Shown here piece after piece: positions 8,130-16,024 of a DNA stretch of 25,983 nucleotides. Source of the stretch: an uncultured Bacteroidota bacterium (GTDB lineage: Bacteria > Bacteroidota > Bacteroidia > Chitinophagales > Saprospiraceae). Position numbers and translations under genes: made by a program. Each line of letters starts with the position of its first letter. The stretch's first letter is position 1. The stretch is from positions 1 through 25,983 of the forward strand of contig CALGAA010000285.1 of NCBI GenBank assembly GCA_937952445.1, written 5' to 3'. Below the pieces are notes generated by a model. That model made no database searches. It was not told where the DNA came from and saw only the letters and a program-made list of their open reading frames with translations.

Positions 8130-8930
8130 ATGAAAATATTTTTCGCAGAATACATTAAAGATTATTCTTCTTATACCTTTTCGTACGTTCCGTATGCGAT
8201 TTTTGAGAACCGTTCAGGAATGTCAGAAATCTACCACAACGGATTTCTGCCTTACACCGGAAATACGCAATTGGAGCATTTCCTCTACTACAAAGCGAGA
8301 AGCCTGCGGATCGATCTTGACAAGTTTCAACCCGGATCCGAAAATCGTCGGGTGGACCGGAAATTTGAGGATCTGGATGTCAGCGTAAATTGGATACCGG
8401 TCAGCGACTTCGATACGGGAGATTTTAAATTTGTAGAATTTTGTACGGAGTATTGCCGCCAGCGATTCAAAGGGGGAGAAATGGAACCGGATCGCCTCGA
8501 ATATATTCTCAATTCCCCATTTTTGACGGATATCGTTGAATTTGAGATCGATGGAACATTGGCCGGTTACGTCTTTCTGGCCCAAAATGAAGAATTAATT
8601 CATTATTGGTACAGCTTTTATACCCTCACGGAATTTCAGGATCTCCCTTTGGGAAAATTTATGATGTTGGAAATGATCCGTCAGGCACGGGAATCCGGTC
8701 GAAAGTACTGCTATCTGGGGACCTGTTATGGGGCGCATTCTTTATATAAGGTGCGGGATTTTAAAGGCGTGCAATTTTCGGATGGCAGTACCTGGAGTGA
8801 GGATGTGAAAAAACTCAAAGCCTGGTGTAAAAGCGATGATGTCCCTTTGGATTCGGATCGATTCAAACAGCTTTCAGCGGACGAAGCGAACGAGCAAATC
8901 CGGTCTCTTCTCAATCCTTCATTGGCGTGA
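8130..8930 (+). CDS. Arginyl-tRNA-protein transferase/GNAT-like protein
   Basis: From the ATG at 8130 the protein has 266 residues; an upstream in-frame GTG at 8106 would add eight residues (MYLICCVD) but lies near the likely transcription start. The C-terminal half resembles the ATE C-terminal domain (GNAT fold). DGTLAGYVFLA at about 141-151 is followed by HYWYSFYTLTEFQDLPLGKFMMLEMI and RKYCYLGTCYGAHSLYKVRDF (about 191-211), the equivalent of the ATE motif Y.YLGY.I.....M.YK..F. The N-terminal Cys-rich part of classical ATE enzymes is missing. A TTG at 8078 and TATATTTC at 8096 form a weak promoter. The stop overlaps the next gene's GTG by four bases, so the two are probably translated together. 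It may transfer an amino acid from tRNA to a protein or peptide; the substrate is unknown. Confidence 0.6.
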   Translation: MKIFFAEYIKDYSSYTFSYVPYAIFENRSGMSEIYHNGFLPYTGNTQLEHFLYYKARSLRIDLDKFQPGSENRRVDRKFEDLDVSVNWIPVSDFDTGDFKFVEFCTEYCRQRFKGGEMEPDRLEYILNSPFLTDIVEFEIDGTLAGYVFLAQNEELIHYWYSFYTLTEFQDLPLGKFMMLEMIRQARESGRKYCYLGTCYGAHSLYKVRDFKGVQFSDGSTWSEDVKKLKAWCKSDDVPLDSDRFKQLSADEANEQIRSLLNPSLA

Positions 8931-9928
8931 TAGGTCGAATTCATAAGGTTAATTACCCGCTGGTTTATCCGTTCAAACTATCGTATGGGACGTTTTACGA
9001 AAGGGAAGGTCTTATCGTAGAACTGAAACAGAAGGAGGTATCCGGGTGGGGCGAAATGAGTTTTGTACCCTATTATGGGAAAGACGAAGCGAACATTTTA
9101 CAGCAATTACGAACTATTTTAAAGCACCTGGAGTCCGTAGGACCGGACTGGACACCGTGGGATTTGTACAGACAGTTGGATCACGAGTTCGCCCCTGACC
9201 ACTTTTTAATGTCGGCCATTGATTGTGCTCTGTATGATTTATACGGTCGGTTAAATGGAATTCCAATCTGGCAAATTACCGGGGGGCGGAAAGAGGTGGT
9301 CGTGGTATCGAGTCTGACGTTGACCCAGGATGACTGGGAGGAGAAATTGGACTGGAACTGGCCCGTGTTGAAGTTGAAAATGGGATTTGAAGGGGACATG
9401 GATTTGTTGCGTGATATTCGGCAGAAGTATCCCGGTGCTTTGAGAATTGATGCGAATAGCGGTTGGACGCTTGAAGGCTTTGATGAACGGGTGGATCGAT
9501 TGGCAGAATGGGAAATCGAATTGGTGGAGCAACCCGTGCCAACCGAGGTGGATGATCAATTGGCAGGCCGGCAATTTCCTTTTCCTTTGGCTGCTGATGA
9601 AAGTATGCAGGGGATTGAGGATCTTGAGCGTATTGCACGAATCTACGACGTGGTCAATATCAAATTACAAAAGTGTGGTGGAATTACGCCCGCTTTGGAA
9701 ATTATACATCGATCGAAAGACCTCGGTCTCCAACTGATGGCCGGGTGTATGACTGAATCCTCCATCGGGATTGGAGCGATGGCTCATTTGGGTTCGTTTT
9801 TTCATTATCTGGATCTGGATGGGGAGTATTTGATTACACCGATCTTTGGAAGTCAACGATTTGTAAAGGAAGGAAAGGTGGTTTTGGGGACCAATGGCGG
9901 ATTGGGTCAGGATTTTATAGTGAAATAG
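8927..9928 (+). CDS. Dipeptide epimerase (L-Ala-D/L-Glu epimerase type), enolase superfamily
   Basis: These enzymes move the alpha-proton of one residue in a dipeptide, classically converting L-Ala-D-Glu from recycled peptidoglycan to L-Ala-L-Glu. The 333-residue protein carries every expected element: the base lysine motif K149-L-K151, metal ligands at Asp175 (RIDANSGW), Glu201 (VEQP) and Asp224 (AADES), and the second-face lysine Lys246 (NIKLQKCGG). GCMTESSIGIGAMAHL follows, near residue 273, the family's dipeptide-contacting segment. The start is GTG at 8927, within GTGA overlapping the previous stop. MenC (o-succinylbenzoate synthase) belongs to the same superfamily and is the main alternative, but the GCM.ES segment favours an epimerase. 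The actual dipeptide cannot be told from the sequence. Confidence 0.85.
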   Translation: MIGRIHKVNYPLVYPFKLSYGTFYEREGLIVELKQKEVSGWGEMSFVPYYGKDEANILQQLRTILKHLESVGPDWTPWDLYRQLDHEFAPDHFLMSAIDCALYDLYGRLNGIPIWQITGGRKEVVVVSSLTLTQDDWEEKLDWNWPVLKLKMGFEGDMDLLRDIRQKYPGALRIDANSGWTLEGFDERVDRLAEWEIELVEQPVPTEVDDQLAGRQFPFPLAADESMQGIEDLERIARIYDVVNIKLQKCGGITPALEIIHRSKDLGLQLMAGCMTESSIGIGAMAHLGSFFHYLDLDGEYLITPIFGSQRFVKEGKVVLGTNGGLGQDFIVK

Positions 9929-10054
9929 TTGGGGCTGGGCACATCGATGTCGAGGAGGTGAAAGGGGGGAAAGGGAATAAGTAATAAATGCAGTAGATTT
10001 TCGTCAGGATGAGTTATGATCCCGACATTCACCAATTCATGTGATTGTTCAAAT

Positions 10055-10089
10055 AAAAAAAGCCTAAGCAGATTTGACTTAGGCTTTTT
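10055..10089. terminator. Bidirectional Rho-independent terminator
   Basis: An 8-bp stem (AGCCTAAG with CTTAGGCT) around a 9-base loop is flanked by A6 on the left and T5 on the right, so it reads as a terminator in both directions. On the minus strand it lies just past the tRNA 3' end. On the plus strand it lies about 130 bases past the epimerase stop. Confidence 0.85.
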
Positions 10090-10094
10090 CTTAG

Positions 10095-10167
<73 letters not shown>

Positions 10168-10183
10168 ATTTTTTTGGTGAGTA

Positions 10184-10214
10184 CAAAGATAATGATGTTT
10201 CTTTATAAAACAAA
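10184..10214 (-). promoter_or_regulatory. Strong Bacteroidota-type promoter of tRNA-fMet
   Basis: On the minus strand TTTG (10211-10214) is followed after exactly 19 bases by TATCTTTG (10184-10191), a perfect match to the major Bacteroidota sigma-factor consensus. The box lies 16 bases ahead of the mature tRNA 5' end. Confidence 0.85.
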
Positions 10215-10232
10215 ATATTCCCGGAAAATAGT

Positions 10233-10260
10233 TTTGTCCCTCTAGCATTCAATATATTTG
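10233..10260 (+). promoter_or_regulatory. Candidate promoter directly abutting the BaiN-type gene
   Basis: TATATTTG at 10253-10260 matches the -7 consensus. The only TTTG upstream (10233-10236) is at a short 16-base spacing. The box ends three bases before the ATG at 10264, so a transcript would be leaderless or nearly so. Confidence 0.35.
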
Positions 10261-10263
10261 TGC

Positions 10264-11487
10264 ATGCAGAGGGTCGAATTGGACGTTATTATCGTAGGCG
10301 GGGGTGCTGCCGGATATTTTGCGGCTGTCAATATCGCCGAAATGAACCCGGAATTACGTATCGCCATACTGGAAAGAAGTAAAAACGTATTATCAAAGGT
10401 CAAAATCTCCGGGGGTGGCCGATGCAATGTTACACACGCAGAATATGACCCGCACGAACTGATCCGAAATTATCCCCGGGGTGAAAAAGAACTGCTGGGG
10501 CCTTTTCACAAATTTATGACCGGAGATGTGATCGCCTGGTTTGAAGAAAGAGGCGTGGCCTTAAAAACAGAACCCGATGGCCGGATTTTCCCGGTGAGTG
10601 ATAATTCCCAAACTATTTTGGACTGTCTGACCCAAAAAGCCACAGAATTGGGGGTGCAGCAGTGGACCCAACAAGGGGTCAACGATATTTCAAAAATGGC
10701 AAATGGCTGGACAGTTGTGACCAAATCGCACCAGTTCGTTGCACGGTATGTGTTGATATGCACCGGAAGTGATAATCGTATGTGGAATATTTTGGCCAAA
10801 CTGGGCCATACAATCGTGCCAGCAGTCCCTTCTTTATTTACTTTTAATATCCAGGATAAACGAATTGTGGATCTTCCGGGAGTTGCTCATGAGGCTACCG
10901 TCTCTGTACTTCATACGTCGCTGGTCAGCACGGGACCTTTGCTGATCACCCACTGGGGAATGAGTGGGCCGGCTATTCTCAAATTGTCAGCCTGGGGTGC
11001 CCGAATATTGGCCGAACAGGATTATCGTTTCGAAATCAGGGTAAACTGGACCAATGGTTTGTCCTCCCAAACGGTTGTGGATCAATTGAAGGAGGTGAAA
11101 GTTGCTTCGGGTAAGTTCAACGTTTTTGGGCACGTTCAATTTGGTCTTCCTCGTAGATTGTGGGGAAATCTTGTAGTAGCCGCAGGCATTGAGCCCGGAA
11201 TGAAATGGGGTGATTTGAGACGAATACAAATCCAGAACCTGGCCGAACAATTGACGGAAGGGGTATTTAAGGTGAACGGTAAAAGCACATTTAAAGAAGA
11301 GTTTGTCACAGCCGGAGGGGTGGATTTACGTGAAATTTCCTTTAAGTCATTTCAGAGTAAACTTCATCCCAATCTTTACCTTGCCGGTGAAGTATTGGAT
11401 ATTGACGCCATCACCGGTGGATTTAATTTTCAAAGCGCCTGGACCGGCGCTTTTTTGGCGGCGCAATCGATCGCAGAAAGCGGATAA
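10264..11487 (+). CDS. BaiN/RdsA family FAD-dependent oxidoreductase (HI0933-like)
   Basis: This is a flavoprotein of the HI0933/YhiN family, about 400 residues and usually annotated as NAD(P)/FAD-dependent oxidoreductase; family members reduce flavin or bile-acid-type substrates, but the physiological role is mostly unknown. An FAD Rossmann motif, DVIIVGGGAAGYFAAVNIAE, lies at the N-terminus. GGGRCNVTHAE (near residue 50) is the family signature. The C-terminal block GGVDLREI followed by LYLAGEVLDIDAITGGFNFQSAWTGAF closes the FAD site. I chose ATG 10264 over the TTG at 10258 because the TTG lies inside a TAnnTTTG box. It converges on the gldH-like gene with an 11-bp gap. Confidence 0.88.
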   Translation: MQRVELDVIIVGGGAAGYFAAVNIAEMNPELRIAILERSKNVLSKVKISGGGRCNVTHAEYDPHELIRNYPRGEKELLGPFHKFMTGDVIAWFEERGVALKTEPDGRIFPVSDNSQTILDCLTQKATELGVQQWTQQGVNDISKMANGWTVVTKSHQFVARYVLICTGSDNRMWNILAKLGHTIVPAVPSLFTFNIQDKRIVDLPGVAHEATVSVLHTSLVSTGPLLITHWGMSGPAILKLSAWGARILAEQDYRFEIRVNWTNGLSSQTVVDQLKEVKVASGKFNVFGHVQFGLPRRLWGNLVVAAGIEPGMKWGDLRRIQIQNLAEQLTEGVFKVNGKSTFKEEFVTAGGVDLREISFKSFQSKLHPNLYLAGEVLDIDAITGGFNFQSAWTGAFLAAQSIAESG

Positions 11488-11498
11488 TTCACCGATCG

Positions 11499-12095
11499 TC
11501 AGGGATTGAGGATGGACACTTCAATCTCATGGATTCCCATCAGTAATTCTTCTCTGCTGAATTGTCCTAACTGAATTTCGATTTCATCACCCTGCATCCA
11601 GGTCGTACCCAAAGGTAAGGTATCCAGTACCGAAATTTGATCATTTCTCTGCACGCCCAGCCACCCTCCTGCCCGGGAATTGGCCAACTGGATCGAAAAA
11701 GTATCGCTGAACACGGGGGTTGAATTCTTCGAAATATCAGCGGTCATATATAGATTTTGATACCCAAATTCGGGCGAAAAGTTCACTTTCAAGACCAGGG
11801 AGGGTTGTGTGAGGTCTTGATCCAAAATCCAGTGATCTGATAATTCCGCCTCACGATCCCAGCCCGTTTCTTTCAATTGGAAAGTATGGTGATATACTAT
11901 GCCGGGATCCGAACAGCTCGTCACGACCCCTAATATGCAGGTGATGACGAATGCGTCAAATCGTATCTTTCTAAAGTTGATTCCAGTCCGGACAGACCTT
12001 CGTTTGATAATATTTCGAACTGGCAAAGAATATTTTGAAATATCCTTATAAGGATTTAAAATTTGTCGTACCAGCCTTGTCTTAATTCTGGCCAC
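11499..12095 (-). CDS. gldH: GldH-type gliding motility lipoprotein
   Basis: The mature region matches the GldH family: a C at residue 61 in GVVTSC (lipobox), then HHTFQLKETGWDREAELSDHW and a beta-sandwich ending in MGIHEIEVSILNP. GldH is an envelope lipoprotein needed for gliding motility in Flavobacterium johnsoniae; related genes are widespread in Bacteroidota, including non-gliders. The start is uncertain. The only upstream initiators are GTG at 12095, overlapping the dnaJ stop by 14 bp and giving an unusually long 60-residue pre-lipobox segment, and TTG at 12026, giving 37. No ATG is available. The gene is last in a likely grpE-dnaJ-gldH unit and converges on the flavoprotein gene. Confidence 0.75.
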   Translation of the reverse strand: MARIKTRLVRQILNPYKDISKYSLPVRNIIKRRSVRTGINFRKIRFDAFVITCILGVVTSCSDPGIVYHHTFQLKETGWDREAELSDHWILDQDLTQPSLVLKVNFSPEFGYQNLYMTADISKNSTPVFSDTFSIQLANSRAGGWLGVQRNDQISVLDTLPLGTTWMQGDEIEIQLGQFSREELLMGIHEIEVSILNP

Positions 12096-13239
12096 TAAAA
12101 TAGTCCTTCATCTTTTCAAAAAACCCCTTTTCACTTTTACCCGGTGTTGGATTGAAATTTTCCATGTTCCGAAGTCGTTCGAGCAATTCTCGTTCCTCTT
12201 TGTTGAGGGATTTGGGTGTCCAGACGTTGACATGAATGAGTTGATCTCCGGTTTGATATCCTTGTACGCTCGGCAACCCTTTGCCTTTGAGCCGGAAAAT
12301 TTTCCCCGACTGGGTCCCCTCCGGGATTTTGATTTTGACAGGTTTGTCCAATGTCGGAACTTCTATGCTGGTTCCCAGTGCCGCATCAGCAAAATTGAGA
12401 TATAACTCATATATGATCTGATTGCCATCCCGGGTCAAAATTTTGTGCGGCTTTTCCTGGATTAACACCAGTAAGTCGCCTGCTGGTCCACCGTGACTAC
12501 CCGCATTCCCTTTTCCGCGAAGGGACAATTGCATCCCCTCCTCAACGCCTGCAGGAATTTTGATTTCGACGGTTTCGTGGTCGTATTCCGTACCACTTCC
12601 TTTACAGGTGGTACATTTTTCTGTGATAATTTCGCCTGTTCCATTACAAGTGGGGCACGTCGATGTAGTTTGCATCTGACCGAGGAACGTGCTTCGGATT
12701 TGTCGTACGACGCCGTTCCCGCCACATGTACCACACGTAGAGATCGAACCTGAGTTTTTGGCTCCGGAACCATTACAGGTCGAACATTTGACTTGTTTTT
12801 TGACCTTGATGGTTTTGGTAACTCCCGTCGCGATTTCTTCGAGGGTCAGAGAAACTTTGATTCGTAAATTGGATCCACGGGTTCCTCTGGTTCGGGTCCC
12901 TTCCTGTCCGCCAAAAAACGATCCAAACGGGCTTCCACTCCCAAAAATATCGCCGAATTGTTCAAAAATGTCTTCCATCGTTCGTCCACCGGCACCCCCA
13001 AAGCCTCCATGACCATTTACGCCTGCGTGTCCATACCGATCGTATCTCGCACGCTTGTCCTCGTCGCTTAGTACTTCGTAAGCTTCCGCAGCCTCCTTAA
13101 ATTTCTCTTCTGCCTCGTCGTTCCCGGGATTTCGATCGGGGTGATATTTCATCGCAATTTTCCGGTAAGCTTTTTTGATGACGGTCGAATCGGCGCCCTT
13201 ATCTACCCCCAATACCTCGTAATAATCTCTTTTGGCCAT
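12082..13239 (-). CDS. dnaJ: Chaperone protein DnaJ
   Basis: This is the Hsp40 co-chaperone that stimulates DnaK ATPase activity and delivers unfolded clients. The 385-residue protein has the full type I architecture. The J domain carries H33-P34-D35 (KYHPDRNPG). A Gly/Phe-rich linker (GHGGFGGAGG and GSPFGSFFGG) follows. Four zinc-finger repeats are CSTCNGSG, CGTCGGNG, CPTCNGTG and CTTCKGSG. The C-terminal client-binding beta domains end in a charged tail. It starts four bases after grpE stops, so the two are one operon, which fits heat-shock co-regulation, although no CIRCE element is visible upstream of grpE. Confidence 0.97.
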   Translation of the reverse strand: MAKRDYYEVLGVDKGADSTVIKKAYRKIAMKYHPDRNPGNDEAEEKFKEAAEAYEVLSDEDKRARYDRYGHAGVNGHGGFGGAGGRTMEDIFEQFGDIFGSGSPFGSFFGGQEGTRTRGTRGSNLRIKVSLTLEEIATGVTKTIKVKKQVKCSTCNGSGAKNSGSISTCGTCGGNGVVRQIRSTFLGQMQTTSTCPTCNGTGEIITEKCTTCKGSGTEYDHETVEIKIPAGVEEGMQLSLRGKGNAGSHGGPAGDLLVLIQEKPHKILTRDGNQIIYELYLNFADAALGTSIEVPTLDKPVKIKIPEGTQSGKIFRLKGKGLPSVQGYQTGDQLIHVNVWTPKSLNKEERELLERLRNMENFNPTPGKSEKGFFEKMKDYFSGQN

Positions 13240-13243
13240 TTAA

Positions 13244-13804
13244 TTATTTTTTTCCTACGATTACTTTAGCGTGTCGAATAATTCTATCGTTCAGAAAGTA
13301 ACCTTTTTCAATAACATCTACAATTTTACCCTTAAGCCGCGGATCGTCGACCTCGATATCTGTGATGGCGTCGTGCAATTCCGGGTCAAACTCGCCATCC
13401 TCTATCTCCATTTCTTTCAAGCCGTGCTGCTGCAAGGTCGAATACAGTTTGTTGTAAACCAAATCAACTCCTTCGCTGAACGAGTCCTGGTTTTCGGGAT
13501 TGAGAGCCACCTTTCGGGCCCGGTCAAAATCGTCCAGAACAGGTAACAGGGTCTGGATTACTTCCTGTCCAGCCGTTTTGGACATTTCGATTTTTTCTTT
13601 GAGGGATCGCTTTTTAAAATTGTCAAATTCTGCAAATAATCTTAAATATTTGTCTCGCAATTCCTGGATTTCCTGCTCCAGAGCGTTTACAGTCTGTTCT
13701 TCCACAGCCTTCTCCGAATTCTCGTTTTCCGAATTTTCATCCGGCGTCATTTCTCTTTCAAGGGCTTCCTCCTCTTGTCCTTGCTGATTGTGTTGCGTAC
13801 TCAT
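13244..13804 (-). CDS. grpE: Nucleotide exchange factor GrpE
   Basis: GrpE releases ADP from DnaK and so resets the chaperone cycle. The 186-residue protein has an acidic, disordered N-terminus (residues 1-35), then a long coiled coil (EQEIQELRDKYLRLFAEFDNFKKR at 45-68, with the family's FANF/FDNFKKR hallmark) and the C-terminal beta wing ending in HAKVIVGKK. The ATG at 13804 is the only sensible start. It leads the grpE-dnaJ-gldH unit, with no convincing promoter box seen in the 60 bases upstream. dnaK itself is not in the window. Confidence 0.95.
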   Translation of the reverse strand: MSTQHNQQGQEEEALEREMTPDENSENENSEKAVEEQTVNALEQEIQELRDKYLRLFAEFDNFKKRSLKEKIEMSKTAGQEVIQTLLPVLDDFDRARKVALNPENQDSFSEGVDLVYNKLYSTLQQHGLKEMEIEDGEFDPELHDAITDIEVDDPRLKGKIVDVIEKGYFLNDRIIRHAKVIVGKK

Positions 13805-14277
13805 ATTATCAATTTAATCGTATTCGAAATAAAATTCTACCTGGTTAAGTTAATCGTTTTTCGACATATTCCAGTCCTGTCACCACGATTAGCTCAGCCT
13901 GCCATGTCGGTACCATGACAAATTCATACAGCACAAATTACTTGCCATTGGTGGTATCGTGCCAAATTGTCAGTAGTTGTGTTTAGAAGTGCACCGGTCA
14001 CCAAATTCGTGACACGTTTGACGGATTCTTTTTCGCCCTATCTTCATCATCTAAAGCCTTATGTAGCTATAGCTATACGCGGTTTAGCTTCTTCGATATT
14101 CAAAAAATAACCTCGTCAGAAATATCACCAACTTAATGCCTGGCGCACTGTGCACCGGTCACGCTCCAGTCCGTTTATTTCCCACTCCGATATTACCCAA
14201 ACAGACGATCTCAACGGAAAGTTTACCGAACTTTCGGGTATCTTACTGTTCCTGAATTGATATGCTAACGAGCCGTT
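13805..14277. other. Spacer with MITE-like repeat copy B
   Basis: This 473-bp gap lies between the grpE start and the yifB stop. It should hold the grpE promoter, but I see no clear TTTG-N20-TAnnTTTG. Bases 13989-14162 are the best-preserved repeat copy. The rest (13860-13988) has a weak internal direct similarity (GTCGGTACCATGACAAATT compared with GTGGTATCGTGCCAAATT) and no credible ORF. Confidence 0.6.
13989..14162 (+). mobile_element. MITE-like intergenic repeat, copy B (reference copy)
   Basis: The element is bounded by a perfect 13-base direct repeat, GTGCACCGGTCAC, at 13989-14001 and 14150-14162. Inside, the left end (GCACC...TTTGACGG) and the inverse of the right end (GCGCC...TCTGACGA) are imperfect terminal inverted repeats of about 33-45 bases. 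The centre holds a palindrome, TAGCTATAGCTA. No ORF is present. Copies A, C and D in this window align with it by eye at about 80 per cent or somewhat less. It could be a non-autonomous transposon or a conserved structured intergenic element. Confidence 0.65.
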
Positions 14278-15840
14278 CTACCCCACACCCCAGCTTTCCC
14301 GGTCAAGATTTCGGTACTGAATAGCCTCAGCCAGGTGGCCGATTTCGATGTCTTTTTTGCCGTCCAGGTCAGCGGCTGTGCGCGCCACTTTCAATATACG
14401 GTCATACGCCCGGGCGGAGAGCTGGAGTTTGTCCATCGCCGTCCGGAGCAAAGTTTTACCGGCTGTATTTATTTCACAGATATGTTTCACCATTCTGGTC
14501 GGCATCTGGGCGTTGGAGCGGATGTCAAATCCAAATTCCTTGAATCGCTCCTTTTGTGTCAGCCTCGCTTTAACCACCTTCTCTGCGATCTCCTCGCTGG
14601 ACTGTCCGGTGGCTTTGGAGTCGATGATTTCGTCAAATGAAACGGGGGTGACCTCGACGTGGATATCAATGCGGTCGAGCAAGGGACCGGAAATTTTGTT
14701 AAGATACCGCTGTATTGCAGCACGGCCGCAGACGCAATCTTTTTCAGGGTGATTCAGATATCCACACGGACAGGGATTCATAGATGCAATTAAAATAAAT
14801 GAAGCCGGATAGTCCACCGTCATGCGGGTCCTCGAAATGGTGATCCGTCGCTCTTCCAGAGGTTGCCTCAATACTTCCAGCACGGACCGCCGAAATTCCG
14901 GTAGCTCGTCCAGGAACAAAACCCCATTATGGGCCAGGGAAATTTCTCCGGGTAGCGGGTTGGATCCTCCGCCCACAAGTGCAGCATCGCTAATGGTGTG
15001 GTGAGGTGCTCTGAAGGGCCGCGTTTTGATCAGGGAAGCGTTTTCATCGAGTAAGCCGGCGACGCTGTGGATCTTGGTCGTTTCAAGAGCTTCATGCAAG
15101 GTAAGCGGCGGTAGTATGGTGGGTAGGCGTTTGGCCAACATGGTTTTGCCAGCACCCGGTGGTCCGATCAAAATGACATTATGACCGCCCGCCGCTGCCA
15201 ATTGCAGCGCGCGTTTAATGTTTTCCTGGCCCCGCACATCCTGAAAGTCCGCCCCGTATTGATTGTGGTCGACTGAAAATTCATCTCTGGTGTCGACCTC
15301 CACCGGTTTGAACTGCGCTTTTCCCTGTAACAGATCGTACACCTCTTTCAGGCTGGTCAATCCATATACTTCTATCTGATCGACGATGGCAGCTTCCCTG
15401 GCATTTTGTCGCGGTAAAATGATTTTTTTGATACCGAGTTTTCGTGCCATAATGGCTATTGGCAAAGCCCCTCTTATCGGTCGGATCTGGCCATCCAGCG
15501 CCAATTCCCCCATCATTAAAAATTCGGAAAGCGATTGGGGGTTAGCCCGGCCTATGGATGCCAGAATCCCCATGGCGATGGGTAAATCGTATGCACTGCC
15601 CTCTTTTCGGATATTCGCGGGTGCCATATTGACGACGATTTTTTGCCTGGGAACCCGAAATCCAAGTGACTTTATGGCAGATTCGATGCGCTGGTACCCC
15701 TCTTTGACCGCGCTATCCGGAAGCCCAACGAAGTAATAATTGATTTTGGCTCCGGCCAGAAATCCCCCTACATTAACCTCAATGGTAATGGGTATGGAGT
15801 CAACCCCCTGAACGGTTCCAGCGTTGGTTTTGACAAGCAT
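14278..15840 (-). CDS. YifB/ComM family Mg-chelatase-like AAA+ ATPase
   Basis: The family has an N-terminal ChlI-like Lon-S16-fold domain, a central AAA+ ATPase and a C-terminal Mg-chelatase helical domain. In Vibrio and Haemophilus, ComM is a branch-migration helicase for integrating transforming DNA. Here the N-terminal domain covers about residues 20-140 (VGLPDSAVKEGYQRIESA). Walker A GPPGAGKT is at 226-233, Walker B is LFLDELPEF, and the cysteine cluster NPCPCG...CVCG follows. The C-terminal domain ends with AYDRILKVARTAADLDG. I chose ATG 15840, giving 520 residues, because the family typically starts with M-L-V/A-K; a TTG at 15849 would add three residues. It is monocistronic between two spacers carrying related repeats. 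Confidence 0.92.
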   Translation of the reverse strand: MLVKTNAGTVQGVDSIPITIEVNVGGFLAGAKINYYFVGLPDSAVKEGYQRIESAIKSLGFRVPRQKIVVNMAPANIRKEGSAYDLPIAMGILASIGRANPQSLSEFLMMGELALDGQIRPIRGALPIAIMARKLGIKKIILPRQNAREAAIVDQIEVYGLTSLKEVYDLLQGKAQFKPVEVDTRDEFSVDHNQYGADFQDVRGQENIKRALQLAAAGGHNVILIGPPGAGKTMLAKRLPTILPPLTLHEALETTKIHSVAGLLDENASLIKTRPFRAPHHTISDAALVGGGSNPLPGEISLAHNGVLFLDELPEFRRSVLEVLRQPLEERRITISRTRMTVDYPASFILIASMNPCPCGYLNHPEKDCVCGRAAIQRYLNKISGPLLDRIDIHVEVTPVSFDEIIDSKATGQSSEEIAEKVVKARLTQKERFKEFGFDIRSNAQMPTRMVKHICEINTAGKTLLRTAMDKLQLSARAYDRILKVARTAADLDGKKDIEIGHLAEAIQYRNLDRESWGVG

Positions 15841-15919
15841 TCGTTTCAATCATCGTTTTAGAACGATTAAGTTAGTGAAAAAATCTGAAATCCGGAGGGG
15901 ACGGCTGTAAAACCAGTGC

Positions 15920-15967
15920 GGGTGAAAAAGAATCCGTCAGATATGTCATGAATTTAGTGGCTGGTGC
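15920..15967 (-). mobile_element. Solo end fragment of the MITE-like repeat, copy C
   Basis: The reverse complement matches the left end of copy B (13991-14038) over 48 bases without gaps: 40 identities, and all eight differences are transitions. Read forward, the same segment resembles the right end of copies A and B (GTCAGA.AT.TCA...TTTAGTG.CTGGTGCC), as expected if the parent element has terminal inverted repeats. No partner end is found nearby. Confidence 0.65.
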
Positions 15968-16024
15968 CCTTGAATAATCTGTAACTTAGGGATTGATGGT
16001 TCCTGCCAATTCTGGGATTCATGC

